From Microcaldota archaeon (GTDB lineage Archaea > Micrarchaeota > Micrarchaeia > Anstonellales > J096), in the NCBI GenBank assembly GCA_015520875.1, contig WAPD01000004.1, forward strand, positions 1 to 6,528: a stretch of 6,528 nt of DNA. Direction: 5' to 3'. The notes under the pieces were generated by a model. That model had not been told where the DNA came from. It searched no databases and saw nothing but the letters and a program-made list of their open reading frames with translations. The position numbers and the translations under genes are program-made. Positions 1 to 5,685 of this stretch are shown here, piece by piece. Numbering within the stretch: position 1 is the stretch's first letter; each line of letters starts with the position of its first letter.

Positions 1-1
1 A

Positions 2-88
2 AACGAAGCTTTGAAAAAGTCCCCAGAATACGAAGAAGTAGTTGTTGATAGATTGGTAAATATTTTAGCGGAGACAACCCGTGTGTAA
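2..88 (+). CDS. C-terminal fragment of an unidentified protein
   Basis: Only one of the three + frames stays open from the left edge. It reads 28 codons (starting NEALKKSPEYEEVVV and ending LAETTRV) and stops at TAA 86-88. The composition (charged, with a regular hydrophobic spacing in VVVDRLVNILAE) suits the terminal helix of a soluble protein. It lies 32 bases upstream of rfcS on the same strand, but a TATA box in the gap suggests the two are transcribed separately. No motif identifies a family, so no function is proposed. The other two frames have stops within the first 50 bases, which favours this one, but the fragment is too short for certainty. Confidence 0.5.
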   Translation, partial: NEALKKSPEYEEVVVDRLVNILAETTRV

Positions 89-90
89 TC

Positions 91-99
91 TATTTAAAT
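91..99 (+). promoter_or_regulatory. Archaeal TATA box for rfcS (leaderless start)
   Basis: TATTTAAAT is centred at about 95, which is 26 bases before the ATG at 121. Archaeal transcription normally starts about 25 bases downstream of the TATA centre, so the predicted transcript would begin at or next to the start codon. No Shine-Dalgarno-like sequence precedes the ATG (AATCTAACTTC), which agrees with a leaderless mRNA. The run of five T at 105-109 between box and start might also help end transcription of the upstream gene; that part is speculative. Confidence 0.55.
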
Positions 100-120
100 C
101 CTTCTTTTTAATCTAACTTC

Positions 121-1074
121 ATGTTACCTTGGGTAGAAAAATATAGGCCTAAAACCTTAGATGAGGTTATAGGGCAGGAAAATATTGTTAAGTTAATGAA
201 ATCTTTTTTAAAGCAGAAAAATATGCCCCATTTGTTGTTTGCCGGGCCTCCTGGTGTGGGAAAAACAACTGTGGCATTGGCTTTTGCAAACGAGCTTTTC
301 AACGGTCAATTATCTGGAAATTTCTTGGAACTAAATGCTAGTGATGAAAGGGGTATTGATGTTATTAGGGAGAAGGTTAAGGAATTTGCAAGGGTGATTC
401 CTCAGAATGATGTTGGGTTTAAGATATTGTTTTTGGATGAGGCAGATGCTCTAACGCCAGAGGCACAACAAGCCCTAAGAAGAATGATGGAGGTTTATTC
501 CAAGCAAACACGCTTTATCCTCTCCTGTAATTACCCTTCTAAAATAATAGAACCTATCCAAAGCAGGGTTAGCATTCTAAGGTTCCAGCCTTTGACAAAA
601 AAAGATATAGAGAAATTGGTTAAAAGGATAGCAAAGGAAGAAAAGTTGGAATTGGAAGAAGGTGTGATAGATTATTTATATGAGATCTCAGAAGGGGACA
701 CAAGGAAAATTTTAAATATTTTGCAAGGGGCAGCATATTTAGGGAAACATATTACCTTGGAAAATATAAAGAAAATAAGCGGTGCTGTGTTCTCAGAGGA
801 GATGAAAGGTTTAATAGAGTTATTAAGAAAAGGAGAATTCAAAAAAGCAAGGGAGCAATCGATAAAATTGATGGTAGAGTATGGTGTGTCAGGAGAAGAG
901 TTTTTAATGTCTGTTTATAGAACTGTGCTAAAAATGGACATTCCAGATGAGGAAAAAGCCCAATACATAGAAAAGATTGCCGAATATAACTTTAGGATAG
1001 TGGAGGGGGCTAATGAGAGAATTCAGGTGGACGCTTTTCTTTCAGAGCTTCTGCTTTTGTCCAAAAATAGGTAG
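121..1074 (+). CDS. rfcS: Replication factor C small subunit (clamp loader ATPase)
   Basis: Small subunit of the archaeal clamp loader, which uses ATP to open the PCNA ring and place it on primer-template DNA. The 317-residue length is normal for the family. Visible motifs are the N-terminal WVEKYRPKTLDEVIGQ box (residues 4-19), Walker A GPPGVGKT (42-49), LNASDERGID (71-80), Walker B LFLDEAD (103-109), sensor 1 around SCN (135-137), the arginine-finger segment at 148-150, and the sensor 2 region GDTRK, followed by the helical C-terminal collar domain. No intein interrupts it, although some archaeal homologues carry one. The usual SRC motif reads SRV here; the arginine R149 itself is kept. The ATG is chosen because the conserved N-terminal box begins three residues later. 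The last 65 bases overlap the end of a - strand gene. The large subunit gene is not in the window. Confidence 0.97.
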   Translation: MLPWVEKYRPKTLDEVIGQENIVKLMKSFLKQKNMPHLLFAGPPGVGKTTVALAFANELFNGQLSGNFLELNASDERGIDVIREKVKEFARVIPQNDVGFKILFLDEADALTPEAQQALRRMMEVYSKQTRFILSCNYPSKIIEPIQSRVSILRFQPLTKKDIEKLVKRIAKEEKLELEEGVIDYLYEISEGDTRKILNILQGAAYLGKHITLENIKKISGAVFSEEMKGLIELLRKGEFKKAREQSIKLMVEYGVSGEEFLMSVYRTVLKMDIPDEEKAQYIEKIAEYNFRIVEGANERIQVDAFLSELLLLSKNR

Positions 1075-1231
1075 CAACCCTATATAAAACATAAACAACA
1101 AGCGTCGGAACCAACAAAATCAATGCAATAATAAATATTGCTACAAACAATATCAATCCAAGAACAAGGGCTAATATAGCGATTAAAATACTAAGAAGAA
1201 CAAACAAAAAACGTGCCAAAGACTCTATCAT
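1010..1231 (-). CDS. Small hydrophobic membrane protein, last gene of the EF-1 alpha operon
   Basis: A 73-residue protein of unknown function. Residues 8-50 are an uninterrupted hydrophobic stretch rich in Ile, Leu and Val with no charged residue between R7 and R51, long enough for two membrane helices joined by a tight turn (G25 or the P42 region are possible bends). The tail from residue 51 on is charged (KAEALKEKRPPEFSH), and by the positive-inside rule it is probably cytoplasmic. The start codon overlaps the pyrophosphatase stop in an ATGA, the same junction seen twice upstream, which is the main reason to believe the gene. No Shine-Dalgarno site is visible, so it probably depends on coupled translation. 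Codons 54-73 are antisense to the end of rfcS. It is too short and biased for a family assignment. Confidence 0.6.
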   Translation of the reverse strand: MIESLARFLFVLLSILIAILALVLGLILFVAIFIIALILLVPTLVVYVLYRVATYFWTKAEALKEKRPPEFSH

Positions 1232-1749
1232 AGCTCTTGGTAAAGTTGCTTTGCTCTCTCAAAGATGGAAACAGCTTCTTCTTTTCCAAACCAACCCTTT
1301 ACACTAACTTCCTTTTTTTCCAATTCTTTGTAGCGTGTAAAGAAGTGTTCTATCTCATCTTTTAGAGATTGTGGAACATCCCCTATATCTTGGATATCTT
1401 TGAAAAATGGGTCTTTCTTTGTTGTTGGAACAAACAACAGTTTGTCATCCACTCCTTTGTCATCTTCCATCCTAAGACCTCCGATTACCCTCCCTTGGAC
1501 TACCACTCCAGGATACACAGGATACCTAAGCCAGACTAATGCATCTATAGGGTCTCCATCATCATACCATGTTTGTGGCACAAAACCATAGTCCAATGGA
1601 TAGGTAAATGGAGTGTATAAAACTCTATCTAATTCTATAGCTCCTGTTTCTCTATCATATTCGTATTTGTTCCTGCTACCTCTTGGAATCTCTATAACGA
1701 TGTTTGCCTTCTCAGGTGTTCCAGCTTCCAATAACTTCCATAAACTCAT
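1228..1749 (-). CDS. ppa: Inorganic pyrophosphatase, family I
   Basis: Soluble cytoplasmic Mg-dependent enzyme that hydrolyses pyrophosphate to two phosphates, pulling nucleic acid and aminoacyl-tRNA synthesis forward. The 173 residues match the usual 170-180 of prokaryotic family I enzymes, which typically form hexamers. The signature is DGDPID at 64-69, with metal-binding aspartates at 64, 66 and 69. A second cluster, MEDDKGVDDK (94-103), supplies the aspartates at 96 and 101 and the lysine at 103, equivalent by alignment to E. coli D97, D102 and K104. IEIPRGSRNKYEYD (19-32) and YPLDYGFVP (50-58) are also typical. All expected catalytic residues appear present. Its ATG overlaps the stop of the HD-domain gene (ATGA), and a clear AGGTGA site lies in front of it. 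The position after uS10 and an HD phosphohydrolase fits a growth-linked housekeeping role. Confidence 0.96.
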   Translation of the reverse strand: MSLWKLLEAGTPEKANIVIEIPRGSRNKYEYDRETGAIELDRVLYTPFTYPLDYGFVPQTWYDDGDPIDALVWLRYPVYPGVVVQGRVIGGLRMEDDKGVDDKLLFVPTTKKDPFFKDIQDIGDVPQSLKDEIEHFFTRYKELEKKEVSVKGWFGKEEAVSIFERAKQLYQEL

Positions 1750-2243
1750 TTTCTCACCTTTAACATAATTTTCTCAGCCCATATTTTTGATTGAGGGAAA
1801 TTCAATCTTGAAATTACATTTTTTACGATATCTTGGGTTGAGACATTTTCTTCCAAAGCTTGGATCAGGGTTTCAAGCAAATCAGCATCTTTAACAACCT
1901 TAACCCAATCCTCATCCTTTTTCCTATAAATATCCAACCATAGTTCCTTTAATTCCCCTTCCAACCCAATATCTTCCATTATTTTTAATTTATCTTCTTT
2001 TAAATAAAGCTTCATTTCAGGGTCTAAGTCACCTGTTAAATATTCATGTAAATCATGAACTAAACATCCCAAAGCTACTTTTTTAGCATCAACGCCTATT
2101 TCCTGTGCCAAATAATAACCAATAATAGCGGTTCTAAAAGAATGAGATGCCACGGTATCGCTTAAAGAAGTATCTCCTCTTTTAATCCAACCTGTTCTTT
2201 GTAAACGTTTTAAAAAACCTAAAGAAAAGAAAAAATCAATCAT
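1746..2243 (-). CDS. HD-domain phosphohydrolase, YfbR/HDDC2-like (putative 5'-nucleotidase)
   Basis: A 165-residue metal-dependent HD hydrolase. The nearest characterised relatives, E. coli YfbR and human HDDC2, remove phosphate from deoxyribonucleoside monophosphates; that activity is inferred here, not shown. The N-terminus LKRLQRTGWIKRG (11-23) is typical of archaeal members. Metal ligands expected for the fold are visible: H34 (in ASHSFR), the H63-D64 pair in VHDLHEYLTGD with E67, and D121 in KDADLLE. All four ligand positions are filled, so an active enzyme is likely. The segment before H34 reads SLSDTVASHS, where relatives often have an ESVADHS type sequence, a mild deviation. The ATG overlaps the uS10 stop (ATGA) and has no Shine-Dalgarno site, so translation probably follows uS10. 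Substrate could be another nucleotide or phosphorylated metabolite. Confidence 0.87.
   Translation of the reverse strand: MIDFFFSLGFLKRLQRTGWIKRGDTSLSDTVASHSFRTAIIGYYLAQEIGVDAKKVALGCLVHDLHEYLTGDLDPEMKLYLKEDKLKIMEDIGLEGELKELWLDIYRKKDEDWVKVVKDADLLETLIQALEENVSTQDIVKNVISRLNFPQSKIWAEKIMLKVRK
1754..1759 (-). promoter_or_regulatory. Shine-Dalgarno site of the pyrophosphatase gene
   Basis: AGGTGA on the - strand, inside the 3' end of the HD-domain gene, four bases before the ATG at 1749. It matches the core of GGAGGTGATC, complementary to the 3' end of archaeal 16S rRNA, and is the strongest such site inside this operon. It suggests the pyrophosphatase can be initiated independently as well as by coupling. 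Confidence 0.6.
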
Positions 2244-2563
2244 GCGGACTTGGCTTGACCCATCTTTATCTTTATGTAAACTGTAGGAGGCACCTTTATC
2301 TTCAAGATGTTTCTTATGGATTTATCATCTCCATAAATCGTGATGTATCTTTTTCTTATTCTCTTTCTCCATGTTTCATAGGTGTCTGATCCATCACCAC
2401 AAGGTGTCCTCCTTGTCACTATTTTTAATTCTTTGGTAGGTAGGTAGACAGGCCCTACCACCTTCATATCATAGGCCTGTGCTACCTGCAAGATTTGGTC
2501 TATCACGTATTGCAAATCTTGGGTCTTGTCCGCTTCTAACTTTATCTTAATGTAGCTTTTCAT
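2240..2563 (-). CDS. rps10: Small ribosomal subunit protein uS10, archaeal type
   Basis: Component of the 30S subunit head. The 107 residues include the characteristic archaeal/eukaryotic core: VVGPVYLPTKEL followed by VTRRTPCGDGSDTYETW and RKRIRKRYITIYGD, then VPPTVYIKIKM near the end. Length is slightly above the usual 100-104 owing to a short C-terminal tail (GQAKSA). It starts one base after the EF-1 alpha stop (TAAGATG), a gene order conserved across archaea, and GAGG six bases before the ATG can serve as its ribosome-binding site. Its stop codon overlaps the start of the HD-domain gene. A cysteine follows TRRTP, a position more often acidic; I attach no meaning to it. Confidence 0.96.
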   Translation of the reverse strand: MKSYIKIKLEADKTQDLQYVIDQILQVAQAYDMKVVGPVYLPTKELKIVTRRTPCGDGSDTYETWRKRIRKRYITIYGDDKSIRNILKIKVPPTVYIKIKMGQAKSA

Positions 2564-2564
2564 C

Positions 2565-3824
2565 TTATGCCTCTACGTCCAACACAACTCCAGCGGCCAC
2601 TGTCATGTTCATATCTCTGATTGCGAACCTTCCTAGAGGTGGGAACTCTTGGTACTTTTCTAGGACAACAGGCTTTAGAGGTTGGAACTTCACAATAGCT
2701 GCTTCTCCCACCTTAATGAAATCGGCCTTACCCATACTTTGTCCTGTTCTAGGGTCCTTCTTATCTTCTATCTCTATCAATCTTGCAGGGAAGTGTGCTG
2801 TGTGTGCGTGGAACACAGGTGTATATCCTACACCGATAGCGCTAGGGTGGTTAATCACAACGATTTGTGCCTTGAATGTCTTAGGTACTGTAGGTGGGTT
2901 GCTAGGATCTCCCAACACGTGACCTCTCTTTATTTGGTTCTTTTCTACACCCTTTACGTTTACTCCTACGTTGTCTCCAGGAATAGCCTCAGGCACTTCT
3001 TGGTGGTGCATTTCCACCTTCTTAATATCTACTTGGTGATTTCCAGGGTTTATGATTCCCTTTGTTCCAGGTTTTAGAACACCTGTTTCCACTCTACCAA
3101 CCACAACTACACCGTGTCCTTGGATTACGTAAACATCTTGTATAGGCATTCTCAAAGGCTTGTCAATAGGCTTTGGAGGAGGTGTTAACTTATCCAATGC
3201 TTCAAACAAGGTAGGTCCTGTGTACCAATCCATCTTCTCAGATTTCTTTACCAAGTTATCTCCGAAGTAAGAAGATGCTGGTATAATAGGGATTTGGTCA
3301 ACCTTATAACCAAAGGTCTTTAACAACTTTTCAACTTCTGCCTTTACCTCTTCGTATCTTTCCTTGCTGTAATCTACAGCATCCATCTTAGAGATTAATA
3401 CAATCAATTGGTTAATACCTAGAGTTCTTACAAGAGCTGCGTGCTCCTTTGTTTGAGGTTGTACTCCATCTTTTGCAGAAACTACAAGAACAGCCGCGTC
3501 TGCCTGGGAAGCTCCAGTAATCATGTTCTTTACAAAGTCTCTGTGTCCAGGAGCATCGATAATTGTGAAGTGGTACTTAGGAGTTTCGAACTCTTGGTGA
3601 GAGATATCAATAGTAACTCCTCTTTCTCTTTCCTCTTTTAATTTATCCATGACGTATGCGAACTCAAAGGTGCTCTTTCCTAGCTTCTCTGCCTCTTCCT
3701 TTAGCTTTTTAATTACCTGTTCTGGTACCTTTCCTGTCTCGTAGAGAATTCTACCTACTGTTGTACTCTTTCCTGCATCTACGTGTCCTACAAACACTAT
3801 GTTTATGTGCTCTTTCTTTGCCAT
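2565..3824 (-). CDS. tuf: Translation elongation factor EF-1 alpha (aEF1A)
   Basis: GTPase that carries aminoacyl-tRNA to the ribosome. 419 residues, close to the usual 420-440. The G domain shows G1 GHVDAGKST (13-21), G2 RGVTID (68-73, with T71), G3 DAPGH (90-94) and a G5 region PASSYFGDN (182-190). The G4 motif, normally NKMD, reads SKMD (145-148), an unusual change at the residue that contacts the guanine base. Domain II (about 215-305) has [13 protein letters not shown] and [11 protein letters not shown]; domain III ends with [20 protein letters not shown], where relatives usually have GQTVAxG after RDM. The N-terminal MAKKEHIN fits the family start, and AGGTGAT precedes it. It is the first gene of a five-gene operon with its own TATA box. 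The reading frame is intact, so I take it as functional. Confidence 0.98.
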   Translation of the reverse strand: MAKKEHINIVFVGHVDAGKSTTVGRILYETGKVPEQVIKKLKEEAEKLGKSTFEFAYVMDKLKEERERGVTIDISHQEFETPKYHFTIIDAPGHRDFVKNMITGASQADAAVLVVSAKDGVQPQTKEHAALVRTLGINQLIVLISKMDAVDYSKERYEEVKAEVEKLLKTFGYKVDQIPIIPASSYFGDNLVKKSEKMDWYTGPTLFEALDKLTPPPKPIDKPLRMPIQDVYVIQGHGVVVVGRVETGVLKPGTKGIINPGNHQVDIKKVEMHHQEVPEAIPGDNVGVNVKGVEKNQIKRGHVLGDPSNPPTVPKTFKAQIVVINHPSAIGVGYTPVFHAHTAHFPARLIEIEDKKDPRTGQSMGKADFIKVGEAAIVKFQPLKPVVLEKYQEFPPLGRFAIRDMNMTVAAGVVLDVEA

Positions 3825-3827
3825 AGT

Positions 3828-3834
3828 ATCACCT
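3828..3834 (-). promoter_or_regulatory. Shine-Dalgarno site of EF-1 alpha
   Basis: AGGTGAT on the - strand, three bases before the ATG at 3824. It matches seven bases of GGAGGTGATC. The spacing is short, but no other in-frame start nearby fits the conserved MAKKEHIN N-terminus. Confidence 0.6.
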
Positions 3835-3861
3835 AAACTCTTTTAATTATCAACATGAATG

Positions 3862-3869
3862 TTTATAAA
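3862..3869 (-). promoter_or_regulatory. TATA box of the EF-1 alpha operon
   Basis: TTTATAAA on the - strand lies two bases past the stop of the kinase-like gene, within the 47-base gap before EF-1 alpha. A start about 25 bases downstream of its centre falls near 3840, giving a leader of roughly 16 bases that contains the Shine-Dalgarno site. No clear BRE-like purine stretch sits upstream, because that DNA still encodes the preceding protein. Confidence 0.6.
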
Positions 3870-3871
3870 GG

Positions 3872-4390
3872 CTACGCTATTATCTGCCTATTCCTTAACA
3901 CAACTTCTCTAAATCCCTCCTCCAACAAAACCCTAAGAACAGGATCCTCAATACGCCTTAACAAAAACTCAAAATCTTTTAATTGCCTTTTTCTTACCTC
4001 TTCTAGAGAACCTTCTATTCTCTCGGCTAATTCCAAATCTATTAATTTTACATCCAATGATCCGTTCCTCTTTTTCATTACAATATTACTTGGATGTAAA
4101 TCGCCATGCACAAAACCCATCCATTTACCGTCTCCTATTTTAACAACCCCATAAAAACGCCTAAGCGCCTCCAAAAACCTATCCATAATAATCCCCAGCA
4201 TTTCCTCGTTTAAAGGGATGCCTTCATAACTCTCCACAATTTCCAAAGTTCCATCTCTACTACGTTTTAACCTGTAATAACGGGGCACAGGCAATCTAAA
4301 CCTATTGGCCCACTTACCCATCCCAAACTCATGTTTAATAAGGCGTTTTCTAGGTTCTGTTTTAGCAACTTTAACTATTGTTTTCCCCAT
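3872..4390 (-). CDS. Small protein-kinase-like protein lacking a glycine-rich loop
   Basis: A 172-residue protein with a kinase-fold catalytic core. HGDLHPSN (95-102) is the catalytic loop, with D97 as catalytic base and N102 as metal ligand. KLIDLE (115-120) occupies the DFG position, reading D-L-E, with metal-binding D118. Near the N-terminus, K7 in IVKV is the likely ATP-binding lysine and E21 in KHEF its partner glutamate. What is missing is the glycine-rich loop that normally precedes the lysine by 15-30 residues. No ATG, GTG or TTG extends the frame before a stop near 4463, so this start is the only one available. Relatives are probably small archaeal RIO/Bud32-like or COG2112-type kinases; a sugar or small-molecule kinase is also possible. 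The gene overlaps the AMMECR1 gene by 20 bases and seems to be the last of that operon. Substrate unknown. Confidence 0.75.
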   Translation of the reverse strand: MGKTIVKVAKTEPRKRLIKHEFGMGKWANRFRLPVPRYYRLKRSRDGTLEIVESYEGIPLNEEMLGIIMDRFLEALRRFYGVVKIGDGKWMGFVHGDLHPSNIVMKKRNGSLDVKLIDLELAERIEGSLEEVRKRQLKDFEFLLRRIEDPVLRVLLEEGFREVVLRNRQIIA

Positions 4391-4952
4391 CTTCTCTAAA
4401 TTCTTCCACCTGGAAGGTGTATATGTTTGCTTGTGTCCATGCCAACGGATGCAGCCCTGCCTTTAACGATAACTGTGCCAAAAAACTCTGGGGATCTGGG
4501 ATCTCTTCCCATACTTGGGGCAAAAACACGCTTCTTGTAAAACCCCAATCCAGCACAACCCCGTCTATCCCAGGCCTTAATTTCTCCAACACTTCTTCAG
4601 GACTATTATAATGTAAAGGTTTCTTAGGAGATAGCACAGAGATTTCAATTACAGTGTCCTTTAGTTCCTCCTTTTGCAGTGGAGGAAACCTAGGGTCATA
4701 GAAAGCAGCTGCTATAGCATTATCCCTAACACTTTCCCACAAAGGTGCAACAGGTTCTATATGTCCGATGCACCCTCTTAACTTACGCTCTTCCTTTCCT
4801 TTATATAAGGTAACAAAAGCTGCCCTCTTTTCCAAAAACTTAGGGTTCTCGGGAACATATTCAAAAGAATGATTGTTTAATTTAGATTCAATTGATTTTC
4901 TCGCAATAGATAATAATTCCTTTCTTTCACTCGGTGAATACATAGCCTCCAT
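4371..4952 (-). CDS. amrA: AMMECR1-domain protein (AmmeMemoRadiSam system protein A)
   Basis: Member of the AMMECR1 family, conserved from archaea to humans, with no established biochemical activity that I know of. With the chosen start it has 193 residues. The family hallmark LRGCIG is at 58-63, placing an invariant cysteine at 61. DPRFPP (86-91), EISVL (103-107), PGIDGV (127-132) and LPQVW (144-148) are further conserved blocks. Three in-frame ATGs exist, at 4985, 4952 and 4943. I prefer 4952 because AGGTGG sits six bases before it; 4943 has a GGAGG only two bases away, and 4985 would extend far into the preceding gene without added homology. The gene overlaps the end of the MEMO-like gene by 26 bases and the kinase-like gene by 20, so coupled expression is likely. 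Presumed soluble and cytoplasmic. Confidence 0.93.
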   Translation of the reverse strand: MEAMYSPSERKELLSIARKSIESKLNNHSFEYVPENPKFLEKRAAFVTLYKGKEERKLRGCIGHIEPVAPLWESVRDNAIAAAFYDPRFPPLQKEELKDTVIEISVLSPKKPLHYNSPEEVLEKLRPGIDGVVLDWGFTRSVFLPQVWEEIPDPQSFLAQLSLKAGLHPLAWTQANIYTFQVEEFREDGENNS

Positions 4953-5685
4953 ATCCAACCACCTGCTCTTTATCCCACCATACATCCCCTGAGTTCATAT
5001 AGATTAAAAAGTGTCCGTTCCAATCTTTTTCCTTAGCTATAGAGAGTCCTGCAAGTAATGGCAACTTTCCACATGCCTCCACTTTCTCAAGCACACATTC
5101 TATATCCTTTTTTGGAATACATTCATTTGCATAGGAATCCAATTTATTGGCAACCTCATAAGGGTAATAATGGCTTAAATCTGTGCTTATTAACAATAAT
5201 CTATTCTCTAAAAAGGGCATTAGCTTTTGGGCTAAAACAAATGGATCATCCTGCCCAACAGCAATAGGATAGACCTTTCTATCCCCCAACAAATAATGTA
5301 AAAATGGAAATTGAACTTCTAAGGAATGCTCAGGCTCATGAATTAATCTATTTCTTGGAAACCCCTCTAGAATTCCGACTTTAACAACTCCCCATGGAAA
5401 CAACCAATCCTCATCTTCAGGAGCATAACTTCCGATAGAAGGCACATAATGGGCAGGTCCCAATAAAATAATTTCCTCAAAATCATCCATATGCTTTTTT
5501 AGAACCTTGTAAACAGTAGCTGCCACCAATCCAGAGAACATATATCCTGCATGGGGCACAACAGCCATTTTTACTGTTCCATCTATCTCCCTTTCAGGAG
5601 CCTTGTTATAGAGATCCTTAACGATGGATTCTAATTCAGAAGCATCAGCAGGATAGAATTTTCCGGCAACAGCTGGCTTTCTCAT
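4927..5685 (-). CDS. amrB: MEMO/LigB-like protein (AmmeMemoRadiSam system protein B)
   Basis: Member of the MEMO family, which has the fold of class III extradiol (LigB-type) non-heme iron dioxygenases; human MEMO1 binds metal at a comparable site. Starting at 5685 it has 252 residues. Conserved blocks, in this numbering, are RKPAVAGKFYP (2-12), PHAGYMFSG (44-52), GPAHY (76-80), EHSLEVQFPFL (119-129), STDLSHY (167-173) and ACGKLP (204-209). The candidate metal-site residues H45, H79, D169, H172 and C205 are all present. The start at 5685 is preferred over 5691 because it makes an ATGA overlap with the radical SAM stop and has AGGGGT six bases upstream. The protein ends in GYGGYVFTE, typical for the family. 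It sits between amrS and amrA. No signal peptide; presumed cytoplasmic. Substrate unknown. Confidence 0.94.
   Translation of the reverse strand: MRKPAVAGKFYPADASELESIVKDLYNKAPEREIDGTVKMAVVPHAGYMFSGLVAATVYKVLKKHMDDFEEIILLGPAHYVPSIGSYAPEDEDWLFPWGVVKVGILEGFPRNRLIHEPEHSLEVQFPFLHYLLGDRKVYPIAVGQDDPFVLAQKLMPFLENRLLLISTDLSHYYPYEVANKLDSYANECIPKKDIECVLEKVEACGKLPLLAGLSIAKEKDWNGHFLIYMNSGDVWWDKEQVVGYGGYVFTE
4959..4964 (-). promoter_or_regulatory. Shine-Dalgarno site that decides the AMMECR1 start
   Basis: AGGTGG on the - strand, six bases before the ATG at 4952 and inside the coding region of the MEMO-like gene. Five bases match the 16S-complementary consensus GGAGGTGATC. It favours the start at 4952 over those at 4985 and 4943. 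Confidence 0.45.

Noticed and set aside
102..110. T-rich run as a terminator of the upstream gene
   Set aside because: Only five consecutive T, and it lies within the predicted rfcS promoter region; plausible but too weak to annotate.
2605..3077. Two + strand open frames opposite EF-1 alpha
   Set aside because: They are antisense shadows of a strongly conserved gene, with no recognisable motif and no promoter or ribosome-binding site.
3855..4154. A 99-codon + strand frame opposite the kinase-like gene
   Set aside because: It is low-complexity (Ser, Asn, Leu rich), antisense to the HGDLHPSN catalytic motif, and has no supporting signals.
3872..4390. Bud32, the KEOPS kinase, as identity of the kinase-like protein
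   Set aside because: The N-terminal lobe is too short, the glycine loop is absent, DFG reads DLE, and no Kae1 or other KEOPS gene is nearby.
4371..4985. AMMECR1 start at 4985
   Set aside because: The extra 11 residues lie inside the MEMO-family gene, have no conserved content, and lack the well-spaced AGGTGG seen before 4952.
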